This document shows, one piece after another, positions 1 through 6,045 of a DNA stretch of 6,058 nt (the first letter of the stretch is position 1; each line of letters opens with the position of its first letter). A program made the position numbers and the translations under genes. The notes beneath the pieces were generated by a model. It saw only the letters and a program-made list of their open reading frames with translations, did not search any database and had not been told where the DNA came from. Origin of the DNA: an uncultured bacterium (GTDB taxonomy: Bacteria > Bacteroidota > Bacteroidia > Sphingobacteriales > Sphingobacteriaceae); NCBI GenBank assembly GCA_903958995.1, contig CAJBVG010000297.1, positions 1 through 6,058 on the forward strand, read 5' to 3'.

Positions 1-17
1 GAATTGGAAATTATTAT

Positions 18-25
18 TATCTTTA
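18..25 (+). promoter_or_regulatory. Possible -7 element upstream of the META-domain gene
   Basis: TATCTTTA matches seven of eight positions of the Bacteroidota -7 consensus TAnnTTTG and lies about 20 bases before the start codon. The matching -33 box would fall at or beyond the left edge of the window, so it cannot be checked. The region is AT-rich, so a chance match is quite possible. Confidence 0.25.
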
Positions 26-46
26 ATAATCTAACAAACAACCAAA

Positions 47-472
47 ATGAAAAGAAACTTACTAATCTTAAGCTTAATTATAGGCTTGTTCTCTATCTCG
101 GGTAAAAAAGAAGTTGAATATGCTAAAAACTGGCATTTAAAAACAATGAACAGTGTTGATGTGCAAGGAAATTGCGACATGCGAATTAATCCAACCGGAC
201 AATTTATCGGAAAAGGATTTTGCAATAATTTCACAGGCAACTTTGTGTTCGATGGGAAACGCAAAGTAAAATGCAACGACAATATTGCTGCTACAAAAAT
301 GGCTTGCAAAGAAAATCAAGAAATAGAAAACGAATTTTTCGCAACCTTGAAAAAGGTAGATGGTTTTGAAGTTGACGACGATGTGTTGTACTTAAAATCA
401 CAAAAAATAACAGTATTAACATTCACAAAAATAATCGAGCCTAAAGAAGGTAAGAAGAAAAAGAAAAAATAG
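47..472 (+). CDS. Small exported META-domain (DUF306, HslJ-like) protein
   Basis: The protein has 141 residues. Residues 1-18 are a short basic start (MKRN) and a hydrophobic segment typical of an export signal. The rest fits one META domain: W29-x-L31 at the start, the hallmark GKGFCNNFTG at 55-64, ATKMAC at 82-87, an acidic helix EIENEFFATLKKV at about 92-104, and a final strand around VLYLKS (113-118). Family knowledge: META domains occur in HslJ, a heat-inducible E. coli envelope protein, and in many small lipoproteins. No enzymatic activity is established, so the role here is unknown. The C-terminus is a lysine-rich tail (KEGKKKKKK). The ATG at 47 is chosen because it gives a complete signal sequence; no Shine-Dalgarno is seen, as is normal in Bacteroidota. 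The signal ends in ISGKK, where related lipoproteins would have Cys at position 19, so lipid attachment is not expected. The next gene starts one base after the stop, suggesting an operon. Confidence 0.85.
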   Translation: MKRNLLILSLIIGLFSISGKKEVEYAKNWHLKTMNSVDVQGNCDMRINPTGQFIGKGFCNNFTGNFVFDGKRKVKCNDNIAATKMACKENQEIENEFFATLKKVDGFEVDDDVLYLKSQKITVLTFTKIIEPKEGKKKKKK

Positions 473-473
473 T

Positions 474-1769
474 ATGAGAAGAACTTTACTCGCAATTTGC
501 ATTTTAATCTTAGGTATCACATCTGCTAACGCGCAATGCGTAGGAGGTAATAGATACAAGGCTCCCGTGTTTGGCTATGATTCGGTGATGAATCTTATTT
601 ATGGACAAAATGTTACAGCAAACACATCTATTCCTTTAGATTTAGCTTTAGATATTTATTTGCCAGCAAATGATACTTTTCAAAAACGTCCATTATTTTT
701 TATCACACATGGTGGTTCCTTTTTGTTTGGTTCAAAAGCGGATGGAGATGTAGTGAATTTATGCAGAGAGTTTGCAAAACGTGGATATGTTTGTGTGTCG
801 CAAGATTACCGAACAGGTATGGAAGAGTTTAATTCTGTATCGGCATCGAGAGCAGTATGGCGCGCTATGCAAGATGCTCGCGCTGCGATACGATACATGA
901 AAGCAAATGCAGAAGTATATAATATCGATACTAATATGATAATATATGGTGGTTCATCGGCAGGTGGATTTACCGCATTGCAAGCTGCCTTTTTAGACGA
1001 ACCACAAGAAATACTACCTAGTATAGACACTAGTGTATACAATGGTTCTGGAAGTTCAGGTTTAGGAAATTTCAGAGGTACAACAAATAATTTACCGAAC
1101 TCCTCAAATGGAATTAAAGCAGTAGTAAATTTATGTGGTGCAATTGGCGATACTTCTTGGATACAACCAAAGGATAAAGATGTAGTGGTTATTAGTATGC
1201 ATGGTACTGCAGATCGAACTGTTCCTTATGGTGCCGACATTATTAAATTATTAAACTCCATTCCATTATTAACGGTTCATGGAAGTTATAGCATTCATAA
1301 AGCCTTAGATAAAAAAGGACAAGACAATTACTTCTATACTTATTGTGGTAAAGATCATGTTCCTTATGCTGGATTTGGATTAGAAGAGCGAGCATGGATG
1401 GATACTACTATCCGTTTTGTTTCGAAGTATGTTTATGAAAAAGTATTGAAGTGTGGAAATTCAGGAATAGTTGTTCGTAGTGGTATTGATAGTAGTGATT
1501 GCCCTACAACAGGTATTTCAAACTTTTCATCAACAAATACTGTTAGCATTTACCCTAACCCTACCCAATCGAGTTTCACCATACAAAATCAATTTACAGG
1601 CACTAAACTTTGTAGCATTTATAATGTAAGTGGACAAAAAATCAAAACACTTATTTTAAAAGAAACGGAGAATACTGTTGATGTAATTGAATTGCCTAAT
1701 GGAGTTTATATTGTTAAAGTAGAAAATAATAATGTGACTTATTTGCAAAAGTTGATCATTGAAAAATAA
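474..1769 (+). CDS. Secreted alpha/beta hydrolase (carboxylesterase-like) with T9SS type A sorting domain
   Basis: The protein has 431 residues. Residues 1-20 are a signal peptide with a likely cleavage site SANA-Q21. The body is an alpha/beta hydrolase of the esterase/lipase type: an oxyanion-hole HGG at 79-81, a nucleophile elbow GSSAG at 160-164 with Ser162, probable catalytic Asp247 (in HGTAD) and probable catalytic His295 (in KDHVPY). All triad residues are in the usual order, so the enzyme looks intact. A Gly/Ser/Asn-rich stretch at about 188-213 (SVYNGSGSSG onward) is probably a surface loop. Residues from about 355 to the end form a type A sorting domain (Por_Secre_tail), with SIYPNP at 358-363, a central YNVSGQKI strand, and LPNGVYIVKV near the end. 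Inference: export by Sec, then passage across the outer membrane by T9SS to the cell surface or medium, where it cleaves an ester of unknown identity. It is probably co-transcribed with the META gene. The start lies one base past the previous stop; an AAAGAAGG run about 24 bases upstream is too far away to serve as a normal ribosome site. Confidence 0.9.
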   Translation: MRRTLLAICILILGITSANAQCVGGNRYKAPVFGYDSVMNLIYGQNVTANTSIPLDLALDIYLPANDTFQKRPLFFITHGGSFLFGSKADGDVVNLCREFAKRGYVCVSQDYRTGMEEFNSVSASRAVWRAMQDARAAIRYMKANAEVYNIDTNMIIYGGSSAGGFTALQAAFLDEPQEILPSIDTSVYNGSGSSGLGNFRGTTNNLPNSSNGIKAVVNLCGAIGDTSWIQPKDKDVVVISMHGTADRTVPYGADIIKLLNSIPLLTVHGSYSIHKALDKKGQDNYFYTYCGKDHVPYAGFGLEERAWMDTTIRFVSKYVYEKVLKCGNSGIVVRSGIDSSDCPTTGISNFSSTNTVSIYPNPTQSSFTIQNQFTGTKLCSIYNVSGQKIKTLILKETENTVDVIELPNGVYIVKVENNNVTYLQKLIIEK

Positions 1770-1773
1770 TATT

Positions 1774-1815
1774 GAGTTGTGAGTTGTGAATTGTGAGTTG
1801 TGAATTGTGAGTTGT
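1774..1815 (+). repeat. Six tandem 7-bp repeats (GAGTTGT / GAATTGT)
   Basis: Six consecutive heptamers read GAGTTGT, GAGTTGT, GAATTGT, GAGTTGT, GAATTGT, GAGTTGT, followed by one further G. The only variation is G or A at the third base. The array begins four bases after the esterase stop codon and ends four bases before the ATG of the DUF1801 gene, so it fills nearly all of the gap. An in-frame TGA within the array (1808-1810) means the downstream gene cannot start further left. Copy number could vary by strand slippage, which would alter leader spacing rather than the coding frame if the ATG is the start. Confidence 0.95.
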
Positions 1816-1819
1816 GTTT

Positions 1820-2275
1820 ATGATTTCAAAAGCGGTTACAGTAGACGAGTATATTAATGAGTTGCCTGAGGAACGTCGAGAGGCGATGCTTAAGCTTAGG
1901 CAATTATTAAAAAGTAAATTACCAAAGGGATTTCAAGAGCAAATGGCTTATGGGATGATTACCTACGTGGTACCGCATTCATTATATCCGCAGGGATATC
2001 ATGCAAAACCAGCTCAAGCCTTACCATTTATCAGTTTAGGATCACAAAAAAACTACATTGCCCTACATCACATGGGCTTATATGCGAATGAAACACTTTT
2101 AAATTGGTTTCAAACCGAATATGCTAAAGCTTCAAAATTCAAATTAGACATGGGCAAAGGGTGTGTACGATTTAAGAAACCAGAGCATATCCCTTACGAG
2201 CTAATTGCCGAATTAGCCGAAAAAGTAAGTGTAAAAGATTGGATTTCAGAGTACGAGAAGGCACTAAAGCGATAA
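1820..2275 (+). CDS. DUF1801 (YdhG-like) domain protein
   Basis: From the ATG at 1820 the protein has 151 residues, with no signal peptide and no membrane segment, so it is expected in the cytoplasm. It matches the DUF1801 family over its whole length: an N-terminal helical part TVDEYINELPEERREAMLKLR (from about residue 7), MAYGMITYVVP (42-52), the strand FISLGSQKNYIALHHMGLY (70-88), and a C-terminal GKGCVRFKKPEHIPYELI (from about 112) followed by a helix ending in KALKR. Members of this family are small alpha/beta proteins without an established biochemical activity, so I assign no function. A GTG at 1814 inside the last heptamer repeat would add two residues; ATG is preferred because it is the stronger start codon and the GTG is part of a repeat. 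No promoter or ribosome site is evident, so read-through from the esterase gene or a repeat-dependent leader is possible. Confidence 0.85.
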   Translation: MISKAVTVDEYINELPEERREAMLKLRQLLKSKLPKGFQEQMAYGMITYVVPHSLYPQGYHAKPAQALPFISLGSQKNYIALHHMGLYANETLLNWFQTEYAKASKFKLDMGKGCVRFKKPEHIPYELIAELAEKVSVKDWISEYEKALKR

Positions 2276-2278
2276 ACA

Positions 2279-2310
2279 TTTCCTAGTCTCGCATATTATA
2301 TCTACCTTTG
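2279..2310 (+). promoter_or_regulatory. Bacteroidota-type promoter for the DEAD-box helicase gene
   Basis: TACCTTTG at 2303-2310 is a perfect match to the -7 consensus TAnnTTTG. TTTC at 2279-2282 is a three-of-four match to the -33 box TTTG, with a 20-nt spacer, within the usual 19-21 nt. It lies in the gap between the DUF1801 stop and the helicase ATG and predicts a transcript start near 2315-2318, leaving a leader of roughly 35-40 nt. It suggests the helicase is transcribed on its own. Confidence 0.65.
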
Positions 2311-2315
2311 CGCCG

Positions 2316-2330
2316 CAAGCAAGTGGCTTG
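2316..2330 (+). promoter_or_regulatory. Small stem-loop at the predicted 5' end of the helicase mRNA
   Basis: CAAGC at 2316-2320 pairs with GCTTG at 2326-2330 around the loop AAGTG. A shorter alternative, CAAG/CTTG around TGG (2320-2330), competes with it. If the promoter call is right, the hairpin sits at the very start of the leader, where it could affect mRNA stability or respond to the helicase itself. The stem is only five base pairs, so chance is a fair explanation. Confidence 0.3.
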
Positions 2331-2353
2331 TATTTAAACACATATAATAATTT

Positions 2354-4324
2354 ATGAACCCATTTGAACAATTGGGTGTCAGTCCGAAAGTTGTACAGGC
2401 AATTTCAGAACTCGGCTTTGTCTCGCCGACGCCTATACAGGAACAATCAATCCCCGTATTATTAAAGGGAGATCGCGACTTTGTCGGTCTGGCACAAACA
2501 GGAACAGGGAAAACTGCCGCTTTTGGTATCCCACTGTTGGAACAGATAGATCTTCGCATCAATGGTCCGCAAGCATTAATCTTATGCCCTACGCGTGAGT
2601 TATGTTTACAGATCGCGAACGATTTAACAAATTTTAGTAAGCACATAGGCAATGTGAACATTGTTGCCGTTTATGGAGGTGCAAGTATCGTCAATCAATT
2701 ACGCGACATTAAACGCGGTGCCCACATTGTAGTGGCAACACCAGGTAGAATGCTCGATGTAATTAATCGTAAGGCGATAAATTTTTCAGAAGTAAAATTC
2801 GTGGTATTAGACGAAGCAGACGAAATGTTGAACATGGGCTTCCAAGAAGACATCAACAGCATTTTATCAACTACGCCTAATGAAAAATTCACTTGGTTAT
2901 TTTCGGCTACGATGCCTGCAGAGGTTCGTCGTATTGCGTCGAAATACATGGACAATCCGTTTGAGTTAACAGTTGGTACGAAAAATACTGGTAACGTTAA
3001 CATCGAACACGAATACTACATTGTTCGTCCACGTGATAAATATGCAGCTTTAAAACGTATTGTAGATTACAATCCAGACATTTTTGCGATTGTATTTTCT
3101 CGTACAAAAATTGAGACACAAGAAATTGCAGAAGCGTTAATGAAAGACGGTTACAACGCAGATTCTTTGCACGGCGATTTATCGCAACAACAAAGAGATC
3201 GTGTTATGAAACGTTTCCGTGATCGTTCATTGCAAGTTTTAGTTGCTACAGATGTAGCTGCTCGTGGTATTGATGTTGAAAACGTTTCACACGTTATTCA
3301 TTATTCATTACCTGATGAAATGGAGAATTACACACACCGTTCGGGTCGTACTGCACGTGCTGGTAAATCTGGTATTTCGATGGCATTAATTACATCAAAA
3401 GAAACTGGAAAAATTCGTCAATTAGAAAAAGTAGTTGGAAAGAAATTCACATTAGCTGAAGTTCCAAATGGTTTTGATGTTTGCGAAAAACAATTATTCT
3501 CATTAGTACATCGTGTACATAGTGTAGAAGTAAATGACGCACAAATCGATCAGTACTTACCTCGTATTTATGCTGAATTTACAGACATGAGCAAAGAAGA
3601 TGTAATCAAAAGATTTGCATCATTAGAGTTCAATTCATTCTTAGAATACTACAAGAAAGCTCCAGATTTGAATGCGAAAGCTGACGATGCTACAAGAGCA
3701 GAACGTGGTAACATGAGAGAAAGTTCAACTACACATACTCGTTTATTTATCAACTTAGGTTCGGTAGATGAGTTCACACGTGGAGACATGTTGGGTTACA
3801 TTTGTAACACTGCAGGTATCCGTGGTGATAAAGTAGGAAGAATCGATATCAAAGGTGTATTCTCATTCTTTGAAGTGGAGAACGACGTATTAGACCAAGT
3901 ACAAACTGGATTTAAAAGTGCAGATTATGCTGGACGTAGTGTTCGTATTGAAATTTCACAAGACGGAGATCGCAGAAGTAGTGGCGGTGGACGAGGTGAA
4001 GGTGGCGGTGGACGTGAGCGCAAAGAAGGTGGCGGAAGTCGTGGTGGATACGGTGGTGGTGGAGAACGCAAATCTTATGGCGGTGGCGGAGGCGGTGGCC
4101 GATCTTATGGTGGCGGCGGAGGTAAATCCTATGGTGGCGGTGGCGGAAGTCGCAGCGGAAGCTATAGTGGTGGAGAACGCGGTGGCCGTAGTGGTGCAGG
4201 AAGTTCTGATCGTGGTGGTAAATCATACGGTGGCGGTGGCGGAAGTCGCAGCACTGGTGGTGGTAGCTCTGATCGTGCTCCTCGTAAGCGCAGTGACGAT
4301 GGCGATAAAGGCGGTCGTTGGTAA
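2354..4324 (+). CDS. DEAD-box ATP-dependent RNA helicase (DeaD/CsdA-like) with DbpA-type RNA-binding domain and RGG-like tail
   Basis: The protein has 656 residues and all the DEAD-box motifs are intact: F4 and the Q motif GFVSPTPIQ (21-29), Walker A AQTGTGKT (47-54), PTREL (79-83), GG (108-109), TPGR (129-132), DEAD (153-156), SAT (184-186), IVFSRTK (246-252), ATDVAARGID (298-307) and HRSGRTARAG (328-337). Residues about 462-536 (TRLFINLGSVDEF to VRIEIS) form a DbpA-type RNA-binding domain. Residues 540-656 are a disordered Gly/Arg/Ser/Tyr tail with repeated SYGGGGG and RGG-like pieces, ending in KGGRW. Family knowledge: such helicases unwind short RNA duplexes with ATP and act in ribosome assembly, mRNA decay and cold adaptation; the tail probably adds non-specific RNA binding. 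It resembles DeaD/CsdA and DbpA proteins, but the exact orthologue cannot be settled from domains alone. ATG 2354 gives the Q motif at its normal distance and follows the predicted promoter; no Shine-Dalgarno is present. The gene ends at a strong hairpin terminator. Confidence 0.97.
   Translation: MNPFEQLGVSPKVVQAISELGFVSPTPIQEQSIPVLLKGDRDFVGLAQTGTGKTAAFGIPLLEQIDLRINGPQALILCPTRELCLQIANDLTNFSKHIGNVNIVAVYGGASIVNQLRDIKRGAHIVVATPGRMLDVINRKAINFSEVKFVVLDEADEMLNMGFQEDINSILSTTPNEKFTWLFSATMPAEVRRIASKYMDNPFELTVGTKNTGNVNIEHEYYIVRPRDKYAALKRIVDYNPDIFAIVFSRTKIETQEIAEALMKDGYNADSLHGDLSQQQRDRVMKRFRDRSLQVLVATDVAARGIDVENVSHVIHYSLPDEMENYTHRSGRTARAGKSGISMALITSKETGKIRQLEKVVGKKFTLAEVPNGFDVCEKQLFSLVHRVHSVEVNDAQIDQYLPRIYAEFTDMSKEDVIKRFASLEFNSFLEYYKKAPDLNAKADDATRAERGNMRESSTTHTRLFINLGSVDEFTRGDMLGYICNTAGIRGDKVGRIDIKGVFSFFEVENDVLDQVQTGFKSADYAGRSVRIEISQDGDRRSSGGGRGEGGGGRERKEGGGSRGGYGGGGERKSYGGGGGGGRSYGGGGGKSYGGGGGSRSGSYSGGERGGRSGAGSSDRGGKSYGGGGGSRSTGGGSSDRAPRKRSDDGDKGGRW
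4121..4252 (+). repeat. 36-bp imperfect direct repeat in the helicase glycine-rich tail
   Basis: The segments at 4121-4156 and 4217-4252 are 36 bases each and differ at only two positions. Both begin GGTAAATC and end GGAAGTCGCAGC and encode GKSYGGGGGSRS (residues 590-601 and 622-633). They are offset by 96 bases, exactly 32 codons, so recombination or slippage between them would shorten or lengthen the tail in frame. The whole region 3980-4260 is low-complexity GGN-rich coding DNA. Confidence 0.8.
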
Positions 4325-4351
4325 TTGTACTTTAAGCAGTAAAATGAATAT

Positions 4352-4385
4352 AAACCATTCTGATCTTTTTCAGAATGGTTTTTTT
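4352..4385 (+). terminator. Rho-independent terminator between convergent genes
   Basis: A perfect 12-bp inverted repeat, AAACCATTCTGA (4352-4363) and TCAGAATGGTTT (4370-4381), encloses a 6-nt loop and runs into a stretch of seven T on the plus strand (4379-4385). It lies 27 bases after the helicase stop. The opposing PHP gene ends in the T run itself (its stop codon is 4384-4386), and on that strand the hairpin is preceded by A residues and followed by TTTATATT, so it may also end minus-strand transcription. Confidence 0.9.
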
Positions 4386-6045
4386 ATTTCTTCATTTTAT
4401 AGGTTACTCTAGAAAGTGAGGTTTGTAAAATCGCATTGTAAATTCCATCCGGCAATTCTGGAATGTATAGATCAATAGTGTTTAATCCGACTACTAGCTT
4501 AGTATTTATATTGCTAATTTCTTTACCATTGATATCTGTGAATTGTATTGTAGCATCCATAGCCATTGGCGATTCAATAGAAAATCCAACTTGCCCTTCT
4601 CTAAAAATATGATTGTTGAACTTCAATAAATCAGATTTTATATTCGTTGCAATTAAATCAGAATAAGTATTAGCCCCATTTTTATCGATTTGATTTAATC
4701 GGTAATAGTTAATACCCGCAAAAGGGTTTTTATCAATAAAACTGTAATTCGTAATTTCTCTAGAATTCATTTTACCAGCAAGAACACCAATAATTTCAAA
4801 ATGATTTCCATCTGCCGATCGTTCAATTTCAAAACGATTATTATTATATTCTGATGCAGTTGTCCAGGCAAGCTCTACACTATTATCGTTTTTCGTATTC
4901 GCTACAAAACGTGTTAAGGTTATCGGCAAAGAAGCATCATTACGTGTATACCAAATTGGAGATGTCCAAGCTTGATTTCCATCCGCTTGCGTTACTATGA
5001 TGTAATAATATTTAGTTGACAGATTTGCCAGTGTATTATCAGTATAAGTTAGGGTGTTGGAACTCGACACACTGGTTAAGGTAGTTGGTGTAGAACCACT
5101 CCCTGGTACTCCTGTCATTAATGCAATAGAAGTCGTACTTTCTGCATCATCATCAACAATACTTACTGAAATAGTTGGGGTTCCCACTTGTGTAGTAATA
5201 CTTCCCATTTGTTTATTGGCAATGGTATAAGTGATTTTTAAATTATAATCATCACTCGCATAAAAACGCATATTGCGATAGGCATCGGCAATGTTCGATT
5301 TTGTTAATGAAGTGGCAAGTACTACTGTTCTCCCTTGGGTTGTTCTACCAAAAGTAGTATTATGATTGTCATGATCGATCGTCGGACCAGCATGGTATCC
5401 TTTTTTCAGCAAGTCGGTAAAACGAGCATTATCGGTGGATGTTGCTGGATTTGAATACGTAGTATTAGTTGAAGTAGAGGGGCCATTTCTCATCGCAACT
5501 CCAACAACAACATCATCCCAAACAGAATTATAAGTTCCAGTAAATATTCCACCGAAATCTGATGCATTTGGATGAGCTAAAGTGGCAAATGCTCCCGGAT
5601 GATACTTTATTTTTGGATAAAGATTAATAAAATCTCCCTTTGCAACATATACCTGGTATGCTCCAGGATTCCAACCAATCAAAGAATCATATTCGTAAAT
5701 TAAAAAATGCCCACCTTGCGAAATTGTTCCATACTCCATACCATACATACAAACGAAAATTCCATCTTGATTGGCAGCTGCAGTTTGGGTTTTTAATCCG
5801 GTCCAATTGGTTAAACTCATATTGGTGCTTTCGTTATGGTTATGTTCTGAGATACCTAGAAAGTGCATATTTAAAGATGATTTCACATAGGCATAGGCAA
5901 GAGCTGGTGTTGCAGAATTCCCATCATCGTTACCGTCTATGACGAAACGAAGGCATTTATCGGTGTTTGCCGCCAGTTGGCCGATGGCTGGTTGCAGCCG
6001 CAAAGGCTGGTTGCATCGAGCAAGGTGACAACGTAACAAATTCAC
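4384..6045 (-). CDS. PHP-type metallohydrolase with T9SS-like C-terminal domain, 5' end apparently replaced
   Basis: The open frame gives 553 residues from GTG 6045; an in-frame TAA at 6052-6054 closes it upstream. Residues about 36-265 match the PHP/CehA-McbA-like metallohydrolases of Bacteroidota: DGNDDGN (37-43), FLGISEHNH (62-70), GMEYGTISQGGHF (102-114), ATLAHP (154-159) and TIDHDNH (222-228) carry His, Asp and Glu of the type that bind metals. A beta-rich linker follows (about 265-370), then LPITLTRF...ELAWTTASEYNNNRFEIERS (373-410), a domain often found before T9SS tails, and a C-terminal domain with IQFTDINGKEI and LPDGIYNAIL that resembles a type A sorting domain but lacks a clear YPNP. 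Homologues normally begin with a signal peptide and a GNLHAHSxYSDG-like motif; here the residues before DGN (1-36) contain neither and derive from GC-rich repeat-like DNA. The protein as encoded would be neither exported nor able to build the complete metal site, so it may be a truncated gene. Substrate unknown; phosphoester hydrolysis is a family-level guess. No ATG is available before residue 60. Confidence 0.75.
   Translation of the reverse strand: MNLLRCHLARCNQPLRLQPAIGQLAANTDKCLRFVIDGNDDGNSATPALAYAYVKSSLNMHFLGISEHNHNESTNMSLTNWTGLKTQTAAANQDGIFVCMYGMEYGTISQGGHFLIYEYDSLIGWNPGAYQVYVAKGDFINLYPKIKYHPGAFATLAHPNASDFGGIFTGTYNSVWDDVVVGVAMRNGPSTSTNTTYSNPATSTDNARFTDLLKKGYHAGPTIDHDNHNTTFGRTTQGRTVVLATSLTKSNIADAYRNMRFYASDDYNLKITYTIANKQMGSITTQVGTPTISVSIVDDDAESTTSIALMTGVPGSGSTPTTLTSVSSSNTLTYTDNTLANLSTKYYYIIVTQADGNQAWTSPIWYTRNDASLPITLTRFVANTKNDNSVELAWTTASEYNNNRFEIERSADGNHFEIIGVLAGKMNSREITNYSFIDKNPFAGINYYRLNQIDKNGANTYSDLIATNIKSDLLKFNNHIFREGQVGFSIESPMAMDATIQFTDINGKEISNINTKLVVGLNTIDLYIPELPDGIYNAILQTSLSRVTYKMKK

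Noticed and set aside
1774..1815. CRISPR-like or operator array
   Set aside because: The units are 7 bp with no spacers, so it is a simple tandem microsatellite.
2302..3003. Minus-strand open frames of 119 and 102 codons opposite the helicase core
   Set aside because: The plus strand here encodes invariant helicase motifs; the reverse frames resemble no family and have no promoter.
3912..4226. Minus-strand open frame of 104 codons rich in His and Arg opposite the helicase tail
   Set aside because: It is the complement of the Gly-rich repeats (GGTGG read as CCACC), with no start context or recognisable domain.
3918..4412. Long plus-strand open frame of 164 codons rich in Val and Ala within the helicase tail
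   Set aside because: It is an out-of-frame reading of the GGN-repeat coding DNA; its composition simply mirrors the glycine codons, and it overlaps a clear DEAD-box gene end and terminator.
5640..5942. Plus-strand 100-codon open frame opposite the PHP domain
   Set aside because: It lies wholly within the conserved metal-binding part of the minus-strand PHP gene and shows no domain of its own.
5929..6037. Integron attC-like site, from GTTAC and GTAAC about 100 bases apart
   Set aside because: The shared core is only five bases, the left copy lies in native PHP coding sequence, and the GTTRRRY/RYYYAAC consensus is not met.
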